From the NCBI GenBank assembly GCA_021234155.1, contig JAJEKV010000003.1:21915569-21979568 (forward strand): DNA of 64,000 nt, given 5' to 3'. The notes under the pieces were generated by a model. The model saw nothing but the letters and a program-made list of their open reading frames with translations. It was not told where the DNA came from and made no database searches. Both the position numbers and the translations under genes were made by a program. Below, one piece after another: positions 45,684-57,800 of this stretch. Source of the DNA: Isoetes taiwanensis. Lineage: Eukaryota > Streptophyta > Lycopodiopsida > Isoetales > Isoetaceae. Position 1 is the first letter of the stretch. The number at the start of each line of letters is the position of its first letter.

Positions 45684-46674
45684 GATGGGGCACGACGAGA
45701 CTAGTGCGGGCGCACATACTATAGCAGGACAGGCGACTCCTATGGAGGAGGAACCTGATGTATGAGGGCTAACTGCTCGCATACATGAAACCCAGGAGAA
45801 CTTGGAGACCATGCAGACGAAGTGAGGTGAGGACTTATTGGGTGTGCAGCAGAGCCTCAAGGCAGTATTAGACACTCAGACTGCTATGAGAATAGTATTA
45901 GAGATCCTTACTGGCAGTTGTGATAGTGGACCCGGATGTACCTAGTACTAGTGCTGCTGCAGTCGTTGAAGAGTTCCAGATTGAGCAAGGAGGACATACG
46001 CAGTCTCGAGTGCACTAAGATCCCGGATTGGGATGGGAAAGGCACTGCTGATGAGGCGATGGTTTGGATTGACAAGCTTGAGACCTTTTTTTAGGCTACC
46101 AATAAAGGTGATAAGGCGTGAATTGCGCAGATGCGGCTGAAATCGGATGCGTATAGTTGATGGAATGGTCCTACCATGAAGAAAGAGGTGAATACCTGGT
46201 CTGATTTTAGGAAATACTTTATTGGGGAGTATGCACCTCAGCATGATGCTCGTGATGCGCTTGAAAAGCTGCGATACTGTAAGCAGACAGGTTCTCTTAG
46301 TGCTTATATCAATTAGTGCTTATATCAATAAGGTACGGGGTTATATCCACAGGGTTGGAAACTTGTCCGAGGCTTGGCATGTTGATTTCTTTCTAGGTGG
46401 CCTATCCAGTGTTGTTCTCAAGAAGCAGATAATCAGGTTGAAGCTCGAGGATTTTGAGAGGGCAACGATGTTGGCTCATCAGCTTGAGGAAGAGGATGAG
46501 TTCTTTAGGAGCACATTCTGGAAGTTCTCAAAGAAGAAAAACAGGATTTTCAAAAAGAAAAAGTCTGAACAGTCTAAGCCTAAGTCTGCTATAGGTGTGG
46601 GGAGTCTTGGCATATTAGTCGTGAATGCTCTCAGCCACAGAACAAGAAAGCTGATAACAAGAAAGCAAACGTGA
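45684..46674 (+). pseudogene. Chromovirus gag, broken
   Basis: Starts at ATG 45,684 (MGHDETSAGAH) and meets a stop after about 25 codons. Further segments appear in shifted frames, the longest at 46,222-46,674. A CX2CX4HX4C zinc knuckle (CYRCGESWHISREC) at 46,587-46,628 lies out of frame with that segment. A short duplication (TAGTGCTTATATCAAT, about 46,298-46,328) is a local defect. The protein would form the particle and package RNA. Confidence 0.8.
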
Positions 46675-46789
46675 CTGAAAAGGCTGAAGAAGTATTGGAA
46701 TCTAAGGCAGTTTCAGCCATTGCCATGGAGGAGCTATGCGTTCTGGATAAGCCCGCAAGCAAGGACATCATGGATATGTTTGCTGGATG

Positions 46790-47155
46790 GGTTATTAGAT
46801 TCTTGGGCAGGATCATGGGCCGAAACGCTGTGGTGTTATTGATTGTGGCTCTTCGGACATGTTTATCTCTCTTAAGTTGATGGAAGAACTGCACCTACCT
46901 TGTGTAAAAACTAATAAATACAAAGTAGATGGTCCTTTTGTGAACGATTCTTAGGTGGAGGATCGTAAAGCTGTTGGGGTGCCCTTGAATATTCAAGGCT
47001 ACCAGGAAAAGCTTGATTTTGACCTCTTGGATGTTGGCCGGTATGATGTGGTGCTGGGGATAACATGGTTGCAGCAGGTTAAGCCTACTGCAATGGATTG
47101 GAACACTCACCAGGTGACGCTGAAGCACGATGGATGAGAGATCTATTTGCAGGGG
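46790..47155 (+). pseudogene. Chromovirus aspartic protease region
   Basis: DCGSSDMFIS at about 46,841 corresponds to the catalytic D-S/T-G motif with Cys at the second position. YDVVLGITWLQQ at about 47,040-47,075 is the conserved C-terminal protease block. A TAG at about 46,953 interrupts the frame. Confidence 0.75.
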
Positions 47156-47357
47156 AGTCCTCTGACGGGAGCTTCTAAGATTCTCTCGTCGCTTCAGGTC
47201 AAGAAACTGGTATGTAAGTCTTTCAATCAATATTTTCTTCTATTTATTGATGAATGTTATCCTACTTTGAGTGTTGTCATATGAGTGCTGATAATGAGGT
47301 CATTGAGAATTCAAAAGGCCATAGAGAATTGCAGGATCTGTTGTATGAATTTCAAGA

Positions 47358-48199
47358 GTGTTCCCTGAGGAACTGCCAGAAGGTCTTCTCCTTAGTAGAG
47401 AGATTGAATATGATATTGATTTAGAGCCGGGATTCAAACCTGTGTTTCGTAACCCTTATAGGCTGTCCACATTGGAACAAGAGGAGGTAAAGAAGCAGGT
47501 TCATGAATTGTTAGCCAAAGGGTTTGTGAGGTCTAGCAAATCCTCTTATGGTGCTCCTGTCATTCTAGTTAAGAAAAAGGACAGATCAATGTGGATGTGC
47601 ATTGATTATCGTGACTTGAATAAGATTACGATCAAGAATAGTACCCTTTGCCTAGGATTGAGATTATGGATAGATTAACATGAAATAAGTATTTTTCTAA
47701 GTTAGATTTGCGTAGTGGTTATCACCAGATAAGGGTGAAGGAGTCAGATGTATATAAGACTCTCTTCAGGACCACTTTTAGTCATTTTGAATTTTTGGTG
47801 ATGCCTTTTGGACTAACGAATGCTCCTGCTACTTTTTCCAGAATGATGAATGAGGTTTTTGCAGGATGTCTTGATACTTTTGTTGAAGTATTTTTAGATA
47901 ATATCCTGGTGTATAGTAAAACCTTAGATGATCATTTGAATCATTTGCATTCTGTATTAACTTTGCTCAGATATCATAAGTTATATGTAAAGATGTCAAA
48001 GTGTGAATTTTTGAAAGCACAGGTGGAATATTTGGGCCACATTGTATCCGCAGAAGGTGTACTGTGGATCCCAAGAAGATGGAGGCAATTCAATCTTGGC
48101 CAATGCCAAAGAATGTATCTGAGTTGTGTAGTTTCTTGGGATTGGCCAGTTATTATTGCAGATTTGTCTGGAAGTTTGTCAAGATTGCAGTTGCTTTGA
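47358..48199 (+). pseudogene. Chromovirus reverse transcriptase
   Basis: Two frames, 47,358-47,678 and 47,708-48,199, are divided by a frameshift and a stop near 47,640-47,695. Motifs: [43 protein letters not shown]. The catalytic motif reads FLDN at 47,891-47,902, with Asn in place of the second Asp. This substitution should abolish polymerase activity. A further frame change occurs near 48,060. Confidence 0.88.
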
Positions 48200-48642
48200 C
48201 TATGTTATTGAAAACTAATGTCCATTTGCAATGGACAGCGAGGCAACAACAGGCAATGGATATGCTGAAGAGGTTGCTGACCTCAACACCTATTCTGTTG
48301 ATTTTAGACATGAGTAAACCTTATGAGGTTTATACGGATACATGTGTTTATGTCATTGGTGTCGTGCTCATGCAGGATGGTAGGGTAGTGGCATATGAAA
48401 GTCGCCAACTCAATGCTGCGGAAAAGAACTATTCCACCTATGAGCAGGAGTTACTGGCAATGGTTCATGCACTCAAAGTCTGGAAACATTATCTCCGTAA
48501 CAAACGTGAGTTTGTGGTCTGTACTGATCATAAACCGTTGAAATTCCTGCAAAGCCAGGCTGAGGTAAGTCCAAGGCAAGCAAGGTGGTTGGACTTCCTT
48601 TTTCAATTTCATTTTCATGTTGAGCATCTTCTCGGGAAATAG
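48064..48642 (+). pseudogene. Chromovirus RT connection and RNase H
   Basis: Contains the RT thumb block (SELCSFLGLASYYCRFV) and the RNase H motifs YTDTC, YESRQLNAAEKNYSTYEQEL, and TDHKPLKF. The frame is open for 192 codons and ends at a TAG within the linker to integrase. Confidence 0.85.
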
Positions 48643-49920
48643 AAACCTGTTGTTGATGCTCTTTCTAGGGTTCGGAAGTAAATGTAATGGTTCAATGTGA
48701 AATTGCTTTGGTGTCACAGATTAAACAAGCATATGACTTGGATGCCTATATTTTGAGTATGCAACATATATCCAAGTTACCTAATGCTTGGGATATCCAG
48801 GGTGGACTCTGGTATCATAAGGGACGTATTTATGTTCCTGCTGTGGACCCTTGCGAAAGTAGTTATTGGGCGAATTTCATGATGCACCTTATGCTACGCA
48901 TGGAAGAGAATGAAAAACCTATGAATTGCTCAAGAGAATGTTTTACTGGCCTGGTTTGAAAGAAGACGTGCAAGAATATGTAAAGTTTGTGAGACTTGTC
49001 AGCAGGTTAAAGCAGGTCGAGGCAAGACTCCAAGACTTTTGCAACCTCTGCCTGTGCCAGAGGAAAGGTGGAGTGAAATCTCTATGGATTTCATTGTGAA
49101 GCTGCCTCGTACTGTGCATCACTATACCAGATACTTATCATTGTGGATAGGTTGACGAAGTATGCACACTTTATACCTCTGACAAAGAATGAAGATGGCT
49201 TGGCAGTCGCCAAGGCTTATATGCAGCATGTATTCCCTTTTTTTTAGATTACCCAAAGCTATTGTAAGCAATCGAGATGTGAAATTCACTGGGAATTTCT
49301 GGCAGGAATTGTTCTCTGCATTGGAATACACTCTTCAGTTCTCTAGTGGAGATCATCCTGAAACCGATAGGCAAACTAAGAGAGTGAATCAGATTCTGGA
49401 GGATATGTTGAGATCTTATGTGGCCACTCAGCAATCCAGTTGGGAGGACTATTTGTCTATTGTCGAGTTTGCTTACAATACTGGGTTCCAACAGAGCATC
49501 AAAACTAGCCCATTTATGGCTATGTTCGAGAGAAATCCCGGAGGACCTGTATCGCTTGGTTTTGAAGGGCTGAAGACTGATGCTGCCATCAGTATGCTTG
49601 AAGGCATGGATGTGGTACTTGGATTGTGTCAGTTGCATATGAGACAGGCCCAGGATCAGGCAAGGGCACGTGCGAATTTGTCGAGGGCCCCGATCGAACT
49701 GCATAAGGATCAGATGGTATATCTTCGTATGGTCTTTTCTGCAAATCTGAAAAGAAAAGCAATATTGCCATTGCTTGTAGGGAAGAAACCAAAGCTCTCC
49801 CCAAGGTACAGTGGTCTTTACAAGATTTTGAAGAAATATAACGATGTTGCCTTCAAGTTGCAACTACCACCGAATGTGGACATTCATCCAGTTTTCCACG
49901 TGAGCCAGTTGCGACTCTAG
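48643..49920 (+). pseudogene. Chromovirus integrase
   Basis: The zinc-binding half includes a CETCQQVK block at about 48,990-49,010. The catalytic core begins SMDFIVKLPR at about 49,081. Several stops and a frameshift lie between about 48,960 and 49,240. From 49,189 a 243-codon frame carries IVSNRDVKFTGNFWQEL and QTKRVNQILEDMLRSYV, which include the second catalytic Asp and the region of the conserved Glu. The C-terminal part includes LSPRYSGLYKILKK. Confidence 0.82.
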
Positions 49921-49937
49921 GGAAAGCTGCGAATGTT

Positions 49938-50150
49938 GTGCCTTCTCAGGAACACATGGTGGAATTGGATAGAATTCCTATCCCAGAAAGAATTTTGAAT
50001 TCCCAAATAGTGCGAATCTGCCAAAGAGACCAGATGGAATTTCTGGTGAAATGGAAACATAGATCTGTCTCAGAGGCTACGTGGGAGAGTCTTTGTTTCA
50101 TGGCTCAGTATCCAGATGTTATGGCTCAATGGTCTGGAGCAGATTCTTGA
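49938..50150 (+). pseudogene. Chromodomain at the integrase C-terminus
   Basis: PERILNSQIVRICQRDQMEF followed by LVKWKHRSVSEATWESL is a typical chromodomain with the VKW core and the ATWE block. In chromoviruses it directs integration to methylated-histone chromatin. It is separated from the integrase frame by a stop at 49,918. Confidence 0.85.
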
Positions 50151-50163
50151 GGACAAAAATCCC

Positions 50164-50175
50164 AGGGGAGAGTAA
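50164..50175 (+). other. Polypurine tract
   Basis: AGGGGAGAGTAA lies immediately before the 3' LTR start TGTTATG, the site for plus-strand priming. Confidence 0.8.
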
Positions 50176-51865
50176 TGTTATGCCCAAATATTTTGCAAAC
50201 CATTGTTATATATATTGCATGCACGTTGGTTATGGGCTAACAATAATAATTTGATGCAGATGGCATTAAAATTATATGGTCACATGTTTCTCTAGTTTTA
50301 AGATAATGGTGCACCTTGGTAGGTCTTAGACTAAGGCACAACCAGATGTCGTAATGGATAAACGTGGTTGCAAGGTTGGCATAGCATTGTGAAAATAATG
50401 TAGTTAATAGGCAAACCTTAATGGGCTAAGAAACCATGGAATTAAAGCTGAATTGTTATGGAAATATGTTTCAATGGTTTAAATAGCCATTGTTTAAAAA
50501 GTTGAGCACCCCAATAGTGGGGCAACACCATCATGGCCAATAGCCACAAATTGGAAAGCAGCGAAAGCTGCCGATTTTGGCCTGGCCAATAGCAGGCCGA
50601 ATGATTATCTAGCAGGACCACCTACCCTTTGGATAATGCCACGTGGCCTTGCCACATTGGTAGGAGATTATATCAAGAAGGCGGTGGCCTGTTAGAGGAG
50701 CAGCCGGATTTGTTACAAAAGGAGGGAGGTCGAATGAGGCTGAATAAAGAAAGAGGAAAGATGTTAGCGACTTCGGGGAGATACGCTGGGTTTATAGGAT
50801 TTCAATAGCGAGATTCGTTGCAGAGGAGCTTGTCGCTGGTAAGCTTTAGATGGTTGTATTCGGCAGATGCCTGGGTGGCAAGTCTGCTGTACGAAACACA
50901 GTAAAAAAGATTTACCAATTTGATAAGCTCCCATAAACCAGAATACTAGGTATTTTCCAATGTGAGAGCTCCTTCTGTGCCTTGAATTGTTATGCCTAGT
51001 TTCCTTAGAAACTCTGTAACTTAAATCCGAGGAAGCTTAGATGCCTGCTCGGTTGTGGCAAAGCATGTAGTTGTAGTAGCCACTGCGAGGGTGTTGCTTG
51101 CCACTGCAGTTAATATTAAGCTACCAAATCTTCTCCTCTGAATACCCTCTGGAGAGTATAGCCTAGTGCGATACTCGTCTTAAGGAGATCCTGTGAATGC
51201 TAGTGAGATGCAATATGGTGTTGGTATGGGACGATACGGTATTGCTATCAATAGGTTAGCGAAAGCAGGATTCCTATGGTTGTATAGTTATGATACTAGG
51301 ATAGGTGCCTGAGGTGCTTATCCGAAGGAGAGTTTAAGCATGCACATGATGGGATGAGTCTGGCTTGTCCTGATTGGGGCTATAGGTGTTGGTGAGATGA
51401 AGCATGTCGCTGGTATGGGACAATGGCGGGCGTAACCAACAGGCCGATGACTTAGGTCCTTCTGTTGCTTGTAATTTCTCTCCTACACTGGATCCACCAA
51501 AGACGGGGGAGGGGAGGGGAGGGGAGGGGGATCTAGACAACGTATTGTCTAGATATGGCGGGTGCGTCTGCTTGGCATATGCTATGGTGCATGTGGTGGA
51601 TTCCATATGTGTGTATTTGTAGTCCGTCAATCATTGCTTCATGTTGACACTACTGGATAACTCTTATGCATGGTACTAACACATGGAAGCTTGTGCAGGC
51701 TGTTTGATAGCTGGAAGTTATCCTGTGTTGTCATCTTGTTATCTGTATACGTGGCTTTCATGTATATAGCCTCGTGGGAGGCAGTACTTGTTCTGTGTAC
51801 TCTGATGGTTTGATGTGAATACAAATCGAAATTTTTTGGTACTAAAATTTTAGTTCGTAATAACA
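50176..51865 (+). repeat. 3' LTR, full length (1,690 bp)
   Basis: Begins TGTTA and ends TAACA, perfect 5-bp inverted termini. It contains about 690 bp at its start with no counterpart in the 5' LTR, and a G-rich tract at 51,505-51,530 where the 5' LTR has GTGTGGGGTTTC. Confidence 0.9.
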
Positions 51866-51869
51866 GTGC

Positions 51870-52460
51870 TCTACATTTGTAGGTCTGGGCATTAGAATAT
51901 CAGAGGAGTTTCTTACCAGGCTGTTAGGATTCCATCCAATTCGTCCCATCGTTTGCTAGTTCCGTCTGCTATTACAAACCTTAGCATGCATTTCGAATCC
52001 AAGGAGTCTGGCTGCACAGTTTGAGGGATTCAACCGACAGAGACATGCCTATGCTCCTGTGTAAACAAATCGGTCATAGCCCTTGCTTTTCCTCAAACAT
52101 ATCATGCCATAGCCACTGCCCTAATCCCACCGTCCTGCCACAAAGAAACAATGTCTTGACCACGACATTTTAGGTTAGTTATTCCGGAATAAGATCCATA
52201 ATTTTGAAGAATTTAAAATGCTAAAATATGTGCTCCTTATGCTAACAAATCCATAAATAGTTACATATTTTAATATTTTAAGTCAATTAAATTCAAAATG
52301 AAAAGTGGGTCGATGTTAACCCAGAATAGAATTTTGGTGGTGCCACGTGGCATTGCCCAATAATGCGGAATAGAAGTCGGGGCCTCGATTTCGCTCTGAG
52401 CACATGTCATTTTGTTCAAACATCATGTAATTTCTCTATTTCCCTTCTTTCCATTTTGTA
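51870..52460. other. Intergenic, no supported gene
   Basis: No recognised feature. Confidence 0.45.
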
Positions 52461-52467
52461 GGGGAAC

Positions 52468-52568
52468 GGAGCTTGGGGCTCCCTTTCTGCAACAGCGACA
52501 GACACTCTCCCGACTGTTGCCGGTCGTGGGGCCCATGCCGTTGTTGCGGAAAGGAAGCCCCAAGCTCC
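52468..52568. ncRNA. Long stem-loop, miRNA-precursor-like (or MITE)
   Basis: Arms 52,468-52,494 and 52,542-52,568 pair at 25 of 27 positions (5' arm GGAGCTTGGGGCTCCCTTTC..., 3' arm ...AGCCCCAAGCTCC). The loop is 47 nt and itself contains CAACAG/CTGTTG symmetry. Total length about 101 nt with few mismatches fits a plant miRNA foldback, but the arm sequence matches no miRNA I remember. A young MITE is the main alternative. Confidence 0.4.
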
Positions 52569-52569
52569 A

Positions 52570-53838
52570 TTACATTCTATAAGTTTTATAAGTCAAGCTT
52601 TTTTGGAGGTCTTAAGTTCTAAGAACATATAATTTTGCATTTACAAGTGAAAAATAGACCATACTTGTAAGCATCCAGCATTTGCAGACTTGCCCTCCAA
52701 TGTGGATAGGGATATGTGGAAGATTATAGGTTCTCATCATTTTTTATTATTGGTCCTTGTTCGTGATCGATAGTGAACACTCAACTCCATCTATATTGGA
52801 TTAAAGAAATACACATTAATAATTCTAACAAAAACAAGTAATATTTGAAATATTAGCTAAGCCAAAATAAAAAAGGCCGATAATTTTCCAAGTCGAATTA
52901 ATCATTTAACTAAAAAAATTACTGTGTTTGTGCTTGGAGCATTATGTAGAGTGTACAACCCTAATGATTCCTCGCAGGCATAGAATAATTAACATGAAAG
53001 ACCTGAAATTGTGGTCAACTAGGCATGGGTTCTGCTATTGAAAAGAGACCAATATTCCAACCAGTCTATTATAAGGATTGAAGCCCTTTGTGTCTTCGGG
53101 ACAAACATATCCATATTTTCTTTACTACACTGTGAATCTATTCCATAGTTACTCAACCATCTCATAATAGTAATTAAATTCAATCATGAATTTTGAGAGT
53201 GCCTAAATAAAATATATTGTAAGTGTTAAGTAACCACACACCTGGAGAGGCAACCGCCCGCCTGGGTCTAAAAAGAACGATACAGGGTTATTGGGCTGGA
53301 AAGAAGGAGATTTAAATATCCCCAATACTTCTGTGCACCACTGCAGCACGAGTAATGTGGTTTTAAAGGAGCAACATCTTGCAGCCTAACCCTGTACTCT
53401 CAGCCAGCATTGAAGTTGGGTGCAGTGTGGAATGGGTTTTAAAATTGTGTAAATATTTTATCTAAAATGAATGTAACTCTGCTTTAGATTGTTATTTAAA
53501 AAGTTGTGGTGGCACTGTAGGTAGTGCCACTAGAAACCTTTGAGCCCAAAATTATTCAAAAGAAACAAACAATGGAAAGTCCAGAAATTTCCACCTACTT
53601 GAGGTATACATGTGCTTGTGTCTTCAATCATTGGTATAGATCCTTAGATCTCACAACCTTTATCTATTATAGTAAGTCCTTCGAATATGTCATATACGAT
53701 AAAATTCAAGTTTCATGTTGGTTACTGACACGCAACAAAGTAAATTTCACTTAAGTATTGAATTAGTTAAAATCAAAACATAGTCTTTGCTTCAGTCAAA
53801 GGCCTTTGAACATTATATTTATAGTTATATATGAAGTA
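52570..53838. other. Intergenic, no supported gene
   Basis: AT-rich; no recognised gene. Confidence 0.45.
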
Positions 53839-53840
53839 AA

Positions 53841-54655
53841 CACTACTAGATGGTAAAGTAGAATCGCGTGTAAAAGGCATAATAGGGAAGGGGATCTGTC
53901 CCTAAACAACCCCAGGGACTCCCATTACCATCTAAAGTTTAACTGTACTTATGATCTCAAGTCCATGTATCAGACGTTTAAAGGGCAGAACTCCAAGATT
54001 CTTGCACCTTTATATAACTTGATGAAGATGTTTGCTTAGTAGTCCTATCCTTTGAGAGTTGTAAAGAATATTTCATCTTCCTATTGTTAATAACACTCAT
54101 AATGTCACTATATGAACTAACATAAAGTTTGACACAACTAATGGGGCAATAACTCCAAGATTCTTGCACTTTTATATAACTTGATAAAGCTGTTTACTTA
54201 ATAGTCCTATCTTTCTAGAGTTGTAAACAAAATTGTTAATGTTAAGGCTCATAATGTCACTATATGAATTAACATAAAGTTTGACAAACTAGTGGGGCAA
54301 TGGTGATACTAATAGCAACATCCATTTTGGCATATATTATGGCCTCACAACATTGATGAATATTTGATGCTAATAATAACTCCTATATTGTCATTGGTGG
54401 GTACTGGCACTAATTCTGTTGCTGTCTGTATAACAACTAGTGACGCTATAGTTGATGCTAATAACAACATCTTTTGCGTCATAACAAAATTACCGATATT
54501 GTGGGTGACACAAAGAATGAGGCTATAGGTGTCACAAATTTTGGCACCTATTGCATCACCTATATATAAATGTCACCAATAATGTCATAATGTATATACT
54601 TCTCAGTGTTGTGGTGACATTTTAATGACACAAATTGACCCCATCTCTTGTAGTG
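53841..54655. mobile_element. Non-autonomous CACTA-like element
   Basis: Left end CACTACTAGATGG and right end (minus strand) CACTACAAGAGATGG resemble the CACTA terminal motif. The right subterminal region has repeated TGTCAC/GTGACA motifs. A clear 3-bp target duplication is not seen (AAA versus TCA), so the ends may be eroded. No transposase is encoded. A 160-bp tandem duplication lies inside (53,989-54,150 and 54,151-54,302). Confidence 0.4.
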
Positions 54656-54950
54656 TCATTGTGTATAGTATGATATTATACTCTTTGAGAATAGTGCTCA
54701 TACGTTATTAGATACGGTTGAGACTAAAGATTCAATTCTTTACCTTGATTTTCGTCTTGAGAATGCTTTTGTATTGCATCACTCAATTCATGCATACCAA
54801 CCAAAGTCTTAATGGGATCTTGGCGGAGGTTCATGCAAGTCTTAATGGGATCATGTCCAGGGCTTGTTGTCAGCCAGTGGAGGGTTAAAACTACTATCTA
54901 TATTCTTGTACAACGAAACTGCACCATACACACACAATGGTTGGATCTTT

Positions 54951-55190
<240 letters not shown>

Positions 55191-55194
55191 GCCT

Positions 55195-57430
55195 GCAAGA
55201 CCCATCATGAATGTGCTAAGAATCATGCTTCAACGTGAAAAAGCAAAGGGAAAAACAACAGTTGCCCTATACACAGAGACTACCCAGCTCTGGCTAGGCA
55301 TCCTCAAATTTGTGAGGATGTGGCTTTTTCCCTAGCTACAACTGGACCGCGAAACTCTTGTAGAAAGAAACTAAAAGAAACCAAGATTCTCACTGAAGCA
55401 AAGCAAGCAAATAACCTTGTGAATCGGCATGAACAAAACAATCTTATCTCACATTCATCCAATCTTGGGTTCCATTAATAGACCATTGCGCTCAAGCCCA
55501 AGCTAGGGGGGAAAAAAGGGGCAAAATTGCTAAAACCAATAAGCTGCACTCCATGTGATGATTATACGATTTCAAATACTATACAAGACAAGAATCATAA
55601 TCCTAATCTTACCAAAAATTACCCTTAGAACATATAAATTAATTATGGATACTTCATTACCATAATGTTTGCACATAAAAACTGTATGTCTGTAACTTAT
55701 GATTGTTGAAGGTTTTGTATTGTATTCGTATGAAAATACATTGAATACTGATGCTGGCAATAAAGGCTTTTCAGTTGTTGGTAGCCAGATAGGAGTGCGT
55801 GCGCCTTGGTAGATGGCGATCAGGGATCATGATTCTAATTTGGGTCCGCGCAGATGTTTGGGTCGACATGTGGATGCGATGGGGAGACGATTTTGTTTGC
55901 TTCATCTTGAAGGACGACGCACAGGTAAGCAGTTTGTTGCTGTGGTTTTGTTTTGTTACTTCTGTTTTCCAGCATGTCGATGAAGAGAGCAGCAAGAAAG
56001 GGCAAGGCTCCTACTGCTCGTCTCTCCTATGGATTCCATGCCTATTGATTCTAGCTCTGCACAGACTCATAATTCCTCTACCATGCCCATGCTGTGCTGA
56101 GAGCATGCTATAAAACACCAAAGACCGTAAATGAGGCTATTAAGAGGGATTTCAATTGGCCTTCCAATTGGTGTTGTGTTAGTCTGCAAAGTCCTCAAGA
56201 ATATCAGGCTACATTGTTTCGAGCGTATGGTGGGGTATTGTATGAAGGATATAGGTAAGATGCACTACTCTTGCCATCTCCATAACATATTTGAATCCAC
56301 GATTGAAAATGGGAAGGATCTCTATCTAAGATGGGTTGCTGGGGACACAAAAGGTTTGTGTGTGTTGGACAATAGGAACCTGTTGAATAAGGCTGTTCAC
56401 TTTGTATTTTACCACGGTGGCCGTAGACTCACTCCTAGTTTGACATTTACTATTTGCAGGATGCTCAGGAGTGGAAAGTACCCATGTGAATGAGCACAGA
56501 GGACGTGCTGCCTGGAGGGTTCTCTTGAACCCTCCCCATTGCATGCCATCTGATGTTAGGACTATGCTGCAGGGTATGTGGCTGTGGAATCGAATGGTCC
56601 TAGGCATCGGCAGTACTAGGATGATTTCGTGCCACCTGATGGGTTGGATTGTAACTTTGAGCATCTTTGTGATCCATCCTTTAGCTCTGAACTAGAAATC
56701 CCAGACCATGGTGTGGATTACATCCCCATTCATACTACGGACCACACCATGGCTGTTGGTGACTCCATATATGGTTTCTTTGCTGTCTAGTTTTCAGTTA
56801 TGTGCTTGTTTCTAGTCTTCTTGAGCATAGTTTGCGGTGTTGATGCCTTCTTACAGAGTTGGAATGGAGAGCAATGGTAAGACGAGCCACCCCATTTTGA
56901 GCTTGGACCCCTCTTTAATAAGCTCTAGAATTGATGCATCTCGGCCCGATCCTCACGCGTATCCTCCAGAGGCCGAACATGTTTTTAGTGCAGAGGAGTT
57001 CATATCAAACATTGTGCAGGTTGGTACCGAGGCCCACAAAATTGCAGCTTCCCTTAGGATCTTGAGGAGGCAATTGACAAGTTTTTATGCTACTATTGAT
57101 TCGACGATTTCTAATGTTGCTTGGGAGCAACTTGGAGCTCTGATGTCTGAGTTGTACGCACTAAGATCACACATGAGCCTTGCTAGGGATCTACTGACTT
57201 AGGAGATCCACCAGCTTGATGTCGTCATCAGGGGGCAGCATCTGGGGAACCTATGAACTAGAGCTTTATCTTCTTGTTGTTGTGTGTAATCAGGTTATTG
57301 TGCAGTATCGCGTTAGTGACATTTGTGCCAGGTGTACATTTACTAACTTGATGAATATGTAATGCTTGTTATTTTGATGCCTTGTTTTTCCCTTCAGACT
57401 AGTTTCCTTATTGTGCATTTGTGGCCATGG
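55195..57430. other. Region with two unassigned open frames
   Basis: Plus frames at 56,131-56,493 (120 codons, basic, MRLLRGISIGLPIG...) and 56,837-57,202 (121 codons, with helical EEFISNIVQVGTEAHKIAAS and LRILRRQLTSFYATIDSTIS) look more protein-like than surrounding frames. I do not recognise either. They could be exons of one unknown gene or captured sequence in a transposon. Confidence 0.3.
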
Positions 57431-57439
57431 TTACTAAGA

Positions 57440-57800
57440 CTTGTGGACTTTCAGCGGGCTTTGGCCCCTAGTCATAAGGGTGATCCCCTCTCATGGGATG
57501 TCCCTTATGCCTGGACGAGCATTGGCATTGCACTGGGGTTCAATTCCTCAGGCTCACGGATGGTCTCCCCTTGTTGTATTACAGGTATTGTCATTCGTCA
57601 TGGCAAGCTCTATGTATAGGGATCATCGGATGCATGCCACTGACCGTTGCAACTTGGAGTGGCAGTCAGTGACACGTGTCTGATCGTCCCCATGCATTGG
57701 ATTATTGTAACTGTGAGGAAACATAGCATGAACAGGTGAGCTATGAGCATTGGATTCAAATTGGGGTTCGATTCCCCAAGCTCATGTTATATTGGGATGC
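57440..57800 (+). repeat. Two tRNA-like elements (possible SINEs)
   Basis: Box B-like GGGGTTCAATTCCTCAG (about 57,536) and GGGGTTCGATTCCCCAAG (about 57,764) both follow GAGCATTGG and precede GCTCA. Box A-like TAGTCATAAGGG and TAGCATGAACAGG occur upstream. Arms do not fold as complete tRNAs. Confidence 0.4.

Larger units (their letters stand above)
44647..51865 (+). mobile_element. Ty3/gypsy LTR retrotransposon with chromodomain (chromovirus), inactive
   Basis: Order on the plus strand: truncated 5' LTR, primer binding site, gag with zinc knuckle, protease, RT, RNase H, integrase, chromodomain, polypurine tract, full 3' LTR. This domain order and the C-terminal chromodomain identify a plant chromovirus. 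Numerous stops and frameshifts interrupt the polyprotein, and the LTRs differ at many positions, so the copy is old. Right flank after the LTR is GTGCT; the left flank cannot be compared because the 5' LTR start is missing. Confidence 0.92.

Noticed and set aside
49249..49863. Minus-strand 204-aa ORF
   Set aside because: Antisense shadow of the integrase frame.
44647..51865. Endogenous pararetrovirus
   Set aside because: LTRs, tRNA-Met priming site, integrase and chromodomain identify a Ty3/gypsy chromovirus instead.
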